Below are positions 25,871 to 37,129 of a stretch of DNA of 64,000 bases, one piece after another; the stretch's first letter is position 1, and each line of letters opens with the position of its first letter. The stretch is from assembly GCA_965153455.1 (NCBI GenBank), contig OZ234495.1:14814875-14878874 (forward strand), written 5' to 3'. Origin of the DNA: Sphagnum compactum (Eukaryota > Bryophyta > Sphagnopsida > Sphagnales). A model generated the notes under the pieces. It was not told the origin of the DNA and made no database searches. It saw nothing but the letters and a program-made list of their open reading frames with translations. The translations under genes were made by a program, and so were the position numbers.

Positions 25871-27112
25871 TTGTTTTGTTTTGTCACGTTGAGATCTCCC
25901 AAATCATGGCACTTCATGCCATGCTCTGGGATCTTCAGAAAGCTCTAGATGAGTAGGGGGTGCACCAACTTGGTTTGAGACCGTTGGAGCAACGGTGTGG
26001 AAGCTATTGAATATTGAACCATTTTCTCAATGAAAACTAAACAAAATCAAAACTGAAAGCTGTTTTGGAATCTGGGGGCGTTCTTGGTGTTGTTTGAAAG
26101 CCCTTGGCAAGTGAGATTTAGTAGAGTTCAATTCACAGTTTTCAGAGCTAAGGTGTGGAAGATTTTTTTTGAGTGGATTTTGTTGCCGGAAATTCAAACA
26201 AATTGCAAAATTTGGGTTCGGAAGGAAAAATCAGTTGAGCCCTCAATGTGTTCACATTGCCAAATTTAGAGAGTTTCAATTCTGAAAATTGTGCACATAT
26301 ATATATTTATTGGAAATGTGTTTACACTTGCGCCAATGGCACAGGCTACACTAGTAGTAATGATTTTACAACCACATTCAATAAGGGCCAGAGTAACCTG
26401 TATTCCAAGACAATCTTGAGAGTTCTGACCACTTCTGGTTCTCAGATGTAGACAGCACAGCTCTCCTGCTATGGCTGATGTTTGTCTCCTAATGAACAGG
26501 AAAAAGGGAGCAGCTTGCACATCAGCTGAATGTCTGAGTGGCAAAGCAAGAAATGAGGTCAACACAATGATTGCAACTGTACAAGAAGGCTGTAATATAG
26601 AAAAACTCATAGACTGATGATGCCAACAATTATACCAATCGAGTACACTGAAGGTACTTTCCTATCCACTCTACCCAATTCTTTGTACCTGGTAACCGGT
26701 GTCAAATCAAACCCTAGACGTTAGGACTGAGAGCCTATATAACACATTAATGTAGCTAATATCAGTGACCTGAAACTGTCCAATTCACCATATGTACACA
26801 CAGTTGCTTGTCTTGGAGCTGACTTTGTACTATGAATTGTCCCACTGTCAGAAGGTATTTTGATGGACTCAGGGTTCTTTTAACCTCTCAGTTTTGTAAG
26901 TTATAAAACTGAACCAATGAATTTCGACAAGTTTTTTCATATGCTAGATGAGCCCTGGTGATAGCAGACAAATATGTGCTAATCAGCAATGGAGGAAACC
27001 AATTTACAAGGGTCTGAAGTTCCTTGAAGATTAAGGATCATCCTGCCCATACCCCTGTTTATACTCATATTGAGTTTGAAAGAAGCTGGAATATGCAGGG
27101 TGACACCATGCT

Positions 27113-29135
27113 TCACGACATTTCTTCCTGTCCATACTGCTGTCCATACTCTTCTTGTGTCTGAAGAAGCTTGAATGTTTCAGGCAATGGTATCAGTGCA
27201 CCATGACGAGTGCAGCATTCACAGGCTTTTGTACATACTTTCCCAGGCCGTAATTCTTGGGGCCACTTCTTCTCGATTTCATCTATTGCATGATGGATTG
27301 CTTCTTTTGCTTCCTCTGTTGCACTCTGAAGTCCATCACAACCCCACATTGAAGATCAGTTAAAATTCCTAACATCCTAGGATCCTGGAATACTCTGTGC
27401 ATTTTGAGTCTGTATGTGTTGGTATTTTGTACCCTATGTGGATACTGATGTCTCTTTAAGCAAAGAAAACCAACACATTGATTGAGTGGACTGCTGTCAA
27501 GCCAGTAATCAAACTTTTGACATCCTTTTTGGAGGCGACAACCATCAGTTGGAAAATGTCAGAGATTTATGGATTTGGTCTTACCTTAGCTGCTTCAACA
27601 AGTGGACCCCAGCATTCAACACGGTTGTATGCTTCAACATTGGAGTGAAAGTAGACCCATACAAGTGCTTCATCCAAATCTGTCATCCATAATCAATCTC
27701 AGATCATTTTAGAAACGCCATCTCTGCTTGTCATTTCTCCAGCAGCACCTAGTTCTTCTAACCACTAAAACTGACCACACAGTATGGGCACATTACTTGT
27801 TACTGTTCAACTGTGCAAGTATTTACACTGACATTCAGAGGATATCACATGTTTTGAATGTAGTTGCAGGTGAAAATAGTTTGAATCTAAACCAGTTTCT
27901 GTGTTTGCAAAGTAACATAGCATTGATTACTAGAGTGGCTAGACATGGCTAGCTTATAACCTGGGTATTCTTTGAGCAGCTCTTCATCGCCATGCCTGAA
28001 AGCTTCCAGTACCTGCAAGAAAACAATGTTGTATGAACATGATATATCAAGTGTACTGAATATCCAGAAAAACTGATCAAGATCTTGTGAAGCTGATACG
28101 AAAGATGACATGTTTGAGGGAAAGACATTGCTTGAATTTATGATATCGTACCACAGGAAGCTCTTTCCGAAAGATGTAAAAGCGGAGGTTGGCAATGATG
28201 TTGTGCAGGAAGTTGCCTCCACTGATATGACAGTGAACATGGAGGGACATTGTTCCTTGTACCCTCTTCCATTCTGCCAGTACTTCATCTCTCTGCAACT
28301 TGCTGTACCATCCTTTGAGCTGCAACATGGCCAGGCAAGTCAACAATATAATTATATACCTTGAAAGCCACTATCCGTGATAAGAGGTTGTTTTCAGCAC
28401 ACAAAATAGCAGACACTGTGATAGCTGTCACTGGATCTGAGAGTAGCTATTGATACATGACATATAATACTAAGAAGGATTTTGCCAACCTGTGCTTTGT
28501 TGATCTCTCGGGAAACAGCGAGTGTAATCTTGGATGTCACATCACTGTGGGTTAGGGTGTAGATGCGAGGAAGCCGGTCTGGATGCTCCTTATTAGATCC
28601 GAGGAAAAGCACCCTCAGCTTTGAAGCTTCGAACACAGCAGGCCCAAACAGTCTTGCTGTCTGCAGATCATATGTTCAAGATATTAAGAAACAAAGCAAG
28701 AATTGGCAGTTCATCCCCCTTGAAACTACCTGCTGACTGAGATACTGCAATTATGTCCATAACTAGAGACTTCAGCTCAAGAGTATCCAGTCCTACTGCA
28801 GCTTAGCAAACCTTATACAGGTGAAACTTGCTTACCACAACAGGGCATGACAATCCAGATGTGAGATTTGAAGCTTTGACTGAGCTTGATTTGGCGCCCA
28901 GGTAATCCTGGCTCTCCTTGTTCCAAAATTCTGACACCAGGGTTTTAGAGCTTTGCTTTGAATGCACAGAAGCTCTTCTGCAGAGTGCTGCTGCCTCTGC
29001 CCGCAACTGAGAAGCAGAAGGCCCTGAGACTGCACCTGTGATTGAATGCTTCAATTCCTTGTGTTTGATGGCAAGTATATCGTTTGCTCTTCCTGTCAGA
29101 GATTTTGACAGGCTGCAAGCACTTGAAGATGCCAT
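27113..29135 (-). CDS. SGR: STAY-GREEN (SGR), chlorophyll a magnesium dechelatase
   Basis: Six minus-strand exons join in frame: 29135-28836, 28660-28490, 28319-28152, 28012-27961, 27679-27585 and 27325-27113, encoding 332 residues. The SGR core is clear: ARLFGPAVFEASKLRVLFLG, PRIYTLTHSDVTSKITLAVS, GWYSKLQRDEVLAEWK, MSLHVHCHISGGNFL and VWVYFHSNVEAYNRVECWGPL. SGR removes Mg from chlorophyll a at the start of chlorophyll breakdown, acting in the chloroplast on thylakoid complexes. The first exon is Ser/Ala-rich with basic residues and few acids at its start, as expected of a transit peptide. The C terminus has a cysteine cluster PGKVCTKACECC, matching P-x3-C-x3-C-x-CC of SGR and arguing against the SGRL branch, which lacks it. 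The usual FP after the CC is replaced, and a Gln-rich tail follows. ATG 29135 is used; the frame upstream has only a TTG. Confidence 0.93.
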
Positions 29136-29913
29136 ATAAATCAATTCCAGTTATCAACAAGAGCTGGCACTGGATGTATGCACTAAACACACCCCAAAGG
29201 TAATAGAATCCAACCCTTTTTTTCCCTTCTCCACTTATCACTTGCAAAAGCCAAGGTCTGATTCACCACTCAAAAGCATGCTTGCAAATTATGGTACCCA
29301 ACTGCTCACAACATTCATAGATTGTTGAAGCAACCACAGGAAATTGGCTGCACCCTCCTAATCACTGCAGCAAAATAGGGCACTGGTGCGTGTTTGAGTG
29401 TGTTGGGTTTCTTGGTGGTGAGTACTGTCTCGCATCAGCTTGCAAAGAGAAAATTTGTCCTGTAGTGAAAGCCTGGAAGCTTGTCAGTCCAATATAGTTC
29501 ACAAGTGAGGAAGCAGCAGAAGTAACTGAATTGCTTCTGGTGTGGGAAGTCTGGGTAGAAATGGAGAAAATGGTAGAATCGCTTGGAAGTTGGAGGATGG
29601 AAAAGTTGGGTGCATCGGCAGTTTGGGTTGGGGGGGGGGAAGAGGAGGAAACAGACAGACAGAGAGGCAGGACACGGAAGGTGGTAGACATAGTTGCGTG
29701 ACGGAGCTACATAACGCGTGTGGGTGGCGGGGGAATTGCGCATTACTCACGGCTACTTTCCCCACTTTCCATTTCTCCGCAGATTTCTCCCATTCATGCG
29801 CTTCCCCCTAAGCCCAAACCTAATTCTCCGCCCACGTACCCGACCTAAAATCACCCCGAACTTCGTATACCTATTCCTTTTCGACGTTTTCGTTCATACT
29901 GTTTCGGTAACCC

Positions 29914-29915
<2 letters not shown>

Positions 29916-29945
<30 letters not shown>
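29916..29945. repeat. Poly(C) tract, 30 bases
   Basis: An uninterrupted run of about 30 C (G on the minus strand, which is the SGR coding strand) lies some 0.8 kb upstream of the SGR start. Such a tract can form a G-quadruplex/i-motif and is prone to length error in sequencing. Confidence 0.9.
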
Positions 29946-29947
<2 letters not shown>

Positions 29948-30020
29948 GCTCTAACTAAACCCTAAAAAATCGGCAAATCCTGAGTTTTGGTGTCGAGTTG
30001 TGGGGATGAGGGGTCCAGAA

Positions 30021-30227
30021 CACGTGGTCGGCACGTTCAGAGGACTGGTTTCGGGAAGTCCACGCCACCCCTCTCCACGCTACGCAAATGCAGGAGAAGA
30101 AGGCGAACGGGCGGAAGGGGTAGGCTAGAGCTTTGAACGAACTAAACTCTACGAGAGAGTTAGAGACTTTTGGACGCTTTCTCATTTAATGCCATTTGAA
30201 CACGTGGGGCATCATCTTGCTACGTGG
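30021..30227 (-). promoter_or_regulatory. G-box/ABRE-like motif cluster upstream of SGR
   Basis: CACGTG occurs at 30021-30026 (AACACGTGGTC) and 30201-30206 (AACACGTGGGG), with a further TACGTGG at 30221-30227. They lie roughly 0.9-1.1 kb upstream of the SGR ATG. In Arabidopsis, SGR1 is switched on in senescence by PIF and ABA-responsive bZIP factors that bind such motifs. The role here is inferred from motif and position only. Confidence 0.35.
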
Positions 30228-30533
30228 ACTTTTGTGTTGTCAACTTAGATTTTTATTTATTATCATTATTATTTTTCGCGGGGAGGGAGGGTGGGTTGGC
30301 CTTGGGACTTCTCTTTGGGTAATGAACTTTCTCTTTTTCATTACCACAGTAGGCTATATCGGCAGCTTCGACAGTAATTATATTATTTTCAGAAATGTTG
30401 AAATTTTTTTACTTTGTTTTTTTCAAAGATTTTTTTTTGTGAAGGAAAGCATTGAATCTTGAGGAATATTCTATTTTTGAAATGAAAACTTCAAAGTTAA
30501 TTACTTATTCAATAAACATGTGTCAAAGTTGAT

Positions 30534-30925
30534 AGAGTTTTCTTGTAAGTCACCCAGTCTTTGGGTCTGCTCTGACCCCCAAACCCCTTTTTCAGTGGGG
30601 TCTGGAAAGTATTGAAATATTTATTTATTCTGGGTAACAAATGCTGAAACTCAGCATTTAATGCACAAGGTTCAGACTAATTATAGTAGTTGTACAGGTA
30701 GGACCAGTGCGCTCAGGAAAAAGGAAATAGGGGGTCAAAACGGGATGAAACTCAATTTATCAAAAAAATTGATGCTTTTCTGAATTCTCCTCCCCCCCCC
30801 CGGCCCCCCCGGGGTTGAGTGCTAATGTACTTTTTTTTTGCAGGCTTTTTTCTAATCTCACCCCGTTTTGGACCAAACTCAGGGTTCTGGTGCTGTGTTT
30901 TCTTGACTTCACAGATTTCTTTAAT
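30534..30925 (-). mobile_element. MITE-like element, copy B (392 bp), inverted relative of copy A
   Basis: Read on the minus strand this segment follows copy A (20494-20882) end to end, from a TTCACAGATTTCTTTA-like terminus, through CCAAACTCAGGGTTCTG, TGCTAATGTACTTTTT, TTCCTGAGCGCA, CAACTACT and CCTTGTGCATTAAATGC, to CCCAAAGACTGGGTGA and a terminal AACTCT. The terminal repeats have diverged from those of copy A. A GC-rich C/G run near 30790-30815 interrupts it. Confidence 0.75.
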
Positions 30926-31079
30926 ACCTATCATGGTAATGGTAACTAACTATAGGTGGGGACACAAGGCCACAATTAGGGTCACTTTAGACAAGGGTCT
31001 AAGGAGCAAGTTCCAATGCAATCAAGCATTCTTATTGGTCAGAAGCTTTAAATTGGTCCTGAGGCTTTAGATGAGGGTT

Positions 31080-32090
31080 CAGGACCAAGACAGGTCAAAT
31101 GATGATTTAACTTACATGGCATCACTTTAGAGGAAAACCCAGTTTGTCCAGACAAATGAAAAGAGCTTAAAGGAGAGCTCATGGTTTGGAGAACCAAAGT
31201 GTAAGCTAGAGTTCAAGGTTGCTCATTTCTTTGCTTTTTTTTTAAAAAAATTTTAAAAAAGAATTTGTTCAAATTTTGTGAGAATGGAAGAGATACTATG
31301 GATTGAGGATATTGTTCAAAGCACATCAACTCTTCATTTTTGACCAATTCTAGAGTTAACATTGCTGGTTTTGTGAATTCTCACAAAGGGTCAAAGTGAA
31401 CTCATAAGTGCACCACTTGGTCGTTCTACTCATAGGACATCCCATGTCCTATGAACTCGCATTTTTTTTCATTTCGGCCTAAGTGCTTGGCTCATAGCTC
31501 AACCAATGCTATCAATGTTTTGCTTGTCATGAACAATTTTCTTGATTGCTTTACAACTTTGACTTGATGGGCATCATCTTTTGACCCTTTCGCCATCGCC
31601 ATCGCCGCTGAAGCTCTTCTGCAACTCCGTTGCACACTGCTATTGCTGCTGTTGGAGCTTGGCCAGCGCTTGAAGAAGTAACTCTGGTGTCCGTGCGCAC
31701 TGGAGCAGATAAGGCGGTCGTTTTTTCTATTCGTCGAAAGGAAAATCTGCCAACACACAGAAGAAGAAAACGCTTGCAACTTTTGTCTTCTCTTGTCTTG
31801 TCTTTCCCTACTTCTTTTTCTTTGCTGAGAGTGAAATGCGAGTGGGTGCGACGAGCTGCACGACAAATTCCGTGTCAATACCAGGCAGCTGGAGCGGTAG
31901 CAGCAAAGCAGCCCCCACCCCCCGTTCATTCACCTGAGGTTGAAAGAGGTCGGGCCCGCCATCACCATTGTCCTCGCTGCAACCAACCTTGCGCCAAACA
32001 CAAACGCCAGCAATGACAGTTCCAGGTTCTTGGATTTGACTTCTGAGGCCTTTTTTTTTTTTTTTTTTTTGGGAGGTGGGGGAGGGACGT
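31080..32090. other. Intergenic, no gene recognised
   Basis: Contains an open frame of 128 codons on the plus strand (31630-32016) overlapped by a 145-codon frame on the minus strand. Neither resembles a known protein, and composition is low-complexity in places. I leave both uncalled. Confidence 0.35.
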
Positions 32091-32330
32091 AATTCTTGTC
32101 TCTTTCCCTCTTTTCTCTTTTCTTCTATTCTCTAAACCCTAAACCTCTTCTCTTCTGTTCTTTTCTCTTTTTTTTCTCTTCTCTTCCTTGAACTTTAAAC
32201 CTCATCTCTTCTCTTCTCAAAGCTCTTCTCTTGTCTTCTTTTTCTCTTCTTTAAACCTTAGACCTCTTCTCTTCTTTAAACACTAAACCTACTCTCATCA
32301 TTTCTTTTTCACTTCTCTAAACCGTAAAGC
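32090..32330. repeat. Polypyrimidine tract with telomere-like inserts
   Basis: TCTCTTCTTTTCTCTT-type sequence is punctuated by CTCTAAACCCTAAACCT, CTTTAAACCTTAGACC, CTTTAAACACTAAACC and CTCTAAACCGTAAAGC. It is a degenerate tandem repeat of about 40-60 bases, just after a T24 run at 32051-32070. Confidence 0.6.
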
Positions 32331-32450
32331 ATTGCCTGGATTTTTCCCTTTGTATTTTCAGTTCGCTTATCTACCTGAAGAAGCATGTTTTCAATAATGT
32401 ACCAGCCAGGCTGTATTGGGATCTTCTAACCACAGGCCCTTTTCCTATAC
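32331..32450 (+). repeat. Dispersed repeat, paired with 44255-44380
   Basis: GCCTGGATTTTTCCCTTTG, ATTTTCAG, CTACCTGAAGAA, GTACCAGCCAGGCTGTA and TGGGATCTTCT match 44255-44380 in the same order. It ends with ACAGGCCCTTTTCCTATA, which equals the terminus of the foldback element at 44444-44561. It abuts the 5' side of the LINE. Confidence 0.7.
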
Positions 32451-32557
32451 CAAATTTTAAAAAATTTTAATGGCTAAAACCCATGTTTTTTTGACTTCTC
32501 AAGTCCTTTTTAAAAAATAGACATTGGTTTAAAGTTTAACATTTGAAGAACTCCACG

Positions 32558-35500
32558 ATGGCATTCGATGCCGCACTGCTACTGTGTCCTTTCACTGTAG
32601 CGTTAGACATTTTCATGCTGAAGAAGGACACTGCCAAGACGCACTGCAACAACGCCGGGCTCAACGTTCCAGACAATGCACCCATGGCGATCTACCAAAC
32701 AGCCCTGGCCGGGCACTGGCTAATCATGGGCCTCAAGACCGACAACTCACCTATTGATGCGTGGTTGTCCAAGATGGAGGCGGCCATTGAGAACATTGTG
32801 TTTCTTGCGGCTGTTGGCAACCTTACGGTCAACCAGCTAATGGAGCGTGAGGCGAGCACGACTGTCACAGCCATGGCTGTTTCTACGAAGGAGCCCAAGT
32901 GGACCACAATGATGGCCAAGAACGTGTGCCAGGTGGTCAGCCGGGCTGTGGAGACCCTAGCCGACACGCCCAAACAGGAGAAGCGCAAGCTCAACCTGCG
33001 CTTCACGGGCTTTGAGGCCAAGGAAGGCGAGACTGAGAAGGAGTTGGTGCAGCGGTTCAACACAGAGCTATTGCAAGGGCAAATGAGGTTGCACGCCAAG
33101 GTCATCACCGCCACACGGCAGTCGCCTGCGACCGCGCGAGCCTCCACCTCGGTGGCGGGTGCGTGCCCTGGTGCGATGCTGTTCAAATTCACAACGAACG
33201 AGGATCGCCAAGCCGCGCTACGAGGGCGCAAAGGCCTGGCAGGGACCAAGCTAGGCCTAGAAGAGGACCTCACGCCTGCGTAGCAGGTGCTCAAGTTGGA
33301 GTTGTGGCCACTATTCAAGGAGGCCAAGGCGGTAGGCAAGCGCACCTTCTGGCGCGCAACCAAGCTCTTCATCAACGACACTCATATTTGCCCACCCTCT
33401 TCTATCTAGGGGCAAGGGGACCAGAAAGACCTTTGCATGGTATTATGGAACATGCACAGGGGTGGTGTAAATAAACTGAAAATGAAGGTGCAAATACTAG
33501 AGCTATTTCAGGATGCTGACCTTGTCCTATTAACTGAAACGTGGCACTTCCCAGGCCAACATTTGCCACACGTTGAAGGGTTTGATTCGCTTGCGATAAC
33601 GCGCACTGTGCAACCAGGAAGAACAAAAGCGATAAAACATAACGGGGGGGGGTTGTTGCTTACTTTCGTAGCCACTTCAACCCAAACTATCACAGTGGAA
33701 GGAAAGAAGCCACGATTCTTATCTATGACTACGGGTCAGTAGGGGTGCTGCCCCTGACTTGTTTATCTGCGTGGTGTATGCTGCCCTTGTTGGCTCCAAA
33801 CACAAGAGCAAATCCTCGTTCCAAAACCTGGCAGCAGATATTGCTGAAGTTCAAACTCTAAGGGGCATAATACTACTGGGAGGGGATTTTAATGCGCGTA
33901 CTGCAGCATTACCAAATACCGTTGACACTAGCAACCTTTGTGAATTGTTACAGGCGCCTGAGCTCGTTGAGACTAAGCGACCAAGCATTATGGCTACGCT
34001 ACAGAACTGCGATGCCAGTGTTGGCGGCTTAGGCCACGAGCTCCTGGACCTATGTTGTGATGCTAGGTTGCTCATCCTCAATGGCCGGACACCTGGTGAC
34101 GAATTAAGGGAGTTCACTTGCTTGGCAAATGGGGGGCATAACACTGTCAATTATATTGTTGGCTCACCTACAATTTGGCAAGTTACTACACACCTTGAAG
34201 TGATAACAGACGACACCTGCTATTGCGCGATGGGGAGACTCTAACCACAGGTCGTTACGCCTACGATTGAGCATCGATTGTAGCTTTGTTGAACCACAAC
34301 ATACAGTTGTAACAAAAAAAATTTAACTAGGTTCAAATATGATAAACCAAAAGCTGAAAAGTATCAGCTTGCCCTAACATTGAGACTTGGAAACCTGTGG
34401 GTTGTTGATTCAATTGGGCATTTGGGGGCAGACAGGTTAGCTGACCTACTATAGCAATGCGTGGGAGCTGCAACAGAATCTACTTTTGGCAACAAGCATT
34501 CGAGAGGAAACTGAAGAAAGAGACATTGCCATAAACCTTGGTTTGATGCTGACTACCGTATAGCGAAGCGTGAGCTGAAGCTTTGGCTGAAAGCCAACCC
34601 CAATTCACATGCCACTAAACATCAGGAAAGTAAACTTAAAATTTATTAAAAAGGAAAAAAAAATTCTGGGAAATTGCAAGAGCTCAACATATGTGTACAC
34701 TTGCCAAGGTGGATGCACTCTCGTTTTGGAAAAAATACCGACCAAGGGCACTCGTTGTGGACAAAATCAGTGCAACTACGCTTTTGGAAGGCTTCTGTGG
34801 GCTAGTTGGCAAGTCTTCACCACCCATACGGCTGTGAATTGATCACTCGGCCTAGGTGACGGAACCTCCACCTAGCCACACCCTGAACATAGATATCACA
34901 CTTGTTGAGCTGCTTCAGGCGCCAGAAAAGCTACATAGGAATAAGGCTGCTGGTTTGGATGGTATGAAAACTGAGTTCATTTTGGATGCGGAGAGCTGCT
35001 ACACATGCCACTATTGATAGTGTTCAACTAATTTCTAGCGGAAGGCTTTCCAGAAGCCCTTTCCACTGGGATGGTCCATGCGTTCTTTAAAAGGGGCGAT
35101 GCCTTCGATTTGATAACCACATGGGGATAACTGTTGGGCCTTTGTTCGCTATGATCCTTGATAAAAGGCTAAGCGAGTGGGCTGAACAACATGGGCTGCG
35201 TGCCAAGAATCAAGCTAGGATTCGCAAAGATTACCGCACTACTAACCAACTCTTCATATTACAAACTCTAATAGAATAGAGCAAGGCAAAAAAGAAGCCA
35301 CTCTATTGTTGCTTTGTGGACTTCAAAAAGGCGTTCGATATTGTGTTACGTGAAGTGCTGTGGGAGGTGTTGGCTAGCCTCGAGGTGGAGGGATGCTTCT
35401 TGCGATGCCTGTAGGCAATGTATGCCAAGGATACCGTACGCATCAACCACCCAAGCGAGGGTGTCACCTCCAACTTCAGGTGCTAGCAAGGTGTGAAGCA

Positions 35501-37110
35501 AGGTTGCCCTCTCAGCCCCCTACTGTTTGGGCTATATTTGGATGCCCTGGAGGGGCGCTTGGACGGCAGAGAATGTGATGCATCGGCCTTAGCAGACGTG
35601 CACATATGACTGTTGTCTTTTGCAAATGACCTTGCTTTAACGTCAGATTCAAAAGTGGGACTGCAGTAACAGTTAGACGTGCTCCAACAGTTCTGTATTG
35701 AACATGGACTTATAGTGAACGTGAAAAAAACAAAAGTCATGGTGTTCAACTCTGCTGACCCATGCCAAGAGTTTGTGTTTGAAGGTGACGTTATTGAGCG
35801 TGTGCAGACCTTCAAATACCTTGGGATCTTGCTTGAGACCACCCCGAACCTGGACAGTGCAGTGGAACATCTAGCAACTGCCAATAGGCTTCGTTGTTCG
35901 CACTAAACCACTGCTATGCGGAGCTACATATTATGGACATCCAATTACGTTGTGACCTCTTCAACACATTGGTGCGTTCCACAACAAGCTATGCCTATGA
36001 GGTTTGGGTGAACTCTAAGAAAATAGAGGCTATTGAAGTAGTGTACTGAGGGTTCGTCAAGTCCTTGTTCGGGGTGCGAAAAACAACCAGCACGTCCATC
36101 GTGCTGGCAGAATTTGGCAAATTCCACTTTGAACACTTTGCATGGGGACAAATGTTATTGTATTATAACCGTGTGAGCACGGTCACCAAAGACCACATCT
36201 TGGGAAAGGCATGGGAAGCCCAGCTCGCTATGCTTGATGTGGGAAAGAAATGTTGGGCTAGATCCATGAAAAAATGGCTACTCAAGAATCAGCCCCAGGA
36301 GGTGGCAGGTTTTCAGCCTCCGGTTCAACCGTTGTTGGAAATGGCACCTAAGCTTGCAATGACCCGTGCGCTCCAAGTGAGGACTAATCAATCGCCGCTA
36401 GGAACGGCTCCTAGGACAACGCACATACATCCGACCCGTTTAACAGGGGCGAGAGGCTGGGCGGAGAGCCAAGTACTTTGGTGCAACACGCACAACGTAT
36501 GGGTGGGAGTTTAGATGGCTAAATTGGCCGCGCTACAACTAGTGCAGCCGATTGGTGCTAGATCTACGACATGAGGCCCGATCAACCAGGAGGCTGGGGC
36601 CCCACCCCCTCTAGGTTTTCCCCACACAATATTGAATGTAAAAAGGGTGAAGGATAATATGCGATTCACTTACATTGAAAAGCTCTTTACCAACCGCAAG
36701 ATTGGGACTAGCGTGCAGACAAGATACTTGCGCTTCAAGGGTATGTCGGACGAAAGCGAAAGCTACTTATGTGACATTAGTTGTGTTCAGCTGCGGAAAG
36801 CTCTGACCCAGTTTCGATGTGGCAACACGCAGCTTGAAATAGTGTTAGGTGCGTGGAAGGGTGTGCCATACGTAGAGAGGCTTTGTCGAGGCTATGATTT
36901 GGGGAAGGTTGAGGATGAATAACACTTGCTTCTTATTTGTCTAAATACACGAAAAGTTAGGGAACACTTTTGTTCAGCCCTGCCCCTCACCCACACTAGC
37001 ACTCTTGCTGAGCTCATGCAGACTACAAACACGGTTGCCCTGGCCACGTTTGTGGCATGTTGCCAGTACCAGAGGACAATATGTCCTCCATGATCTACCT
37101 TTCGTCAAAT
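32558..37110 (+). mobile_element. Degenerate non-LTR (LINE) retrotransposon, AP-endonuclease plus RT type
   Basis: The N-terminal region starts at ATG 32558 and runs open to a stop at 33281-33283, then continues in the same frame through a second stop near 33408. The endonuclease domain follows: WNMHRG (33440s), LLTETW, GGDFNAR (about 33880) and a HNTVNYIVG equivalent of the SxxDYI motif, with a frameshift near 33745. The reverse transcriptase has DGMKTEFI (34950s), FVDFKKAFDIV (about 35317-35349), GVKQGCPLSPLLFG (about 35490-35530), FANDLALTS (about 35620-35645) and KTKVMVFN, FKYLGI. A C-terminal portion (36065-36920) carries ARGW and PYVERLCRGY near a Cys/His end. Many stops and frameshifts show it is dead. 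The catalytic FADD box reads FAND. I did not find target duplications. Confidence 0.88.
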
Positions 37111-37129
37111 GGACTCTCTGGTCCCAAAC

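Noticed and set aside
26266-26610. Minus-strand frame of 114 codons downstream of SGR
   Set aside because: Hydrophobic and Cys-rich but with no family resemblance, no splice partners and an unverified start; it may lie in the SGR 3' UTR.
29362-29811. Several overlapping frames upstream of SGR (109, 102, 88 and 89 codons)
   Set aside because: Pro/Ser-rich readings of a C-rich, purine/pyrimidine-biased segment on both strands; more likely the SGR leader or promoter.
31492-32016. Overlapping frames of 145 (-) and 128 (+) codons
   Set aside because: Both strands are open over the same DNA and neither is like a known protein.
32558-33283. Separate host gene in the GC-rich 242-codon frame
   Set aside because: It continues in the same frame, through two stops, into the LINE endonuclease, so it is the N-terminal part of that element.
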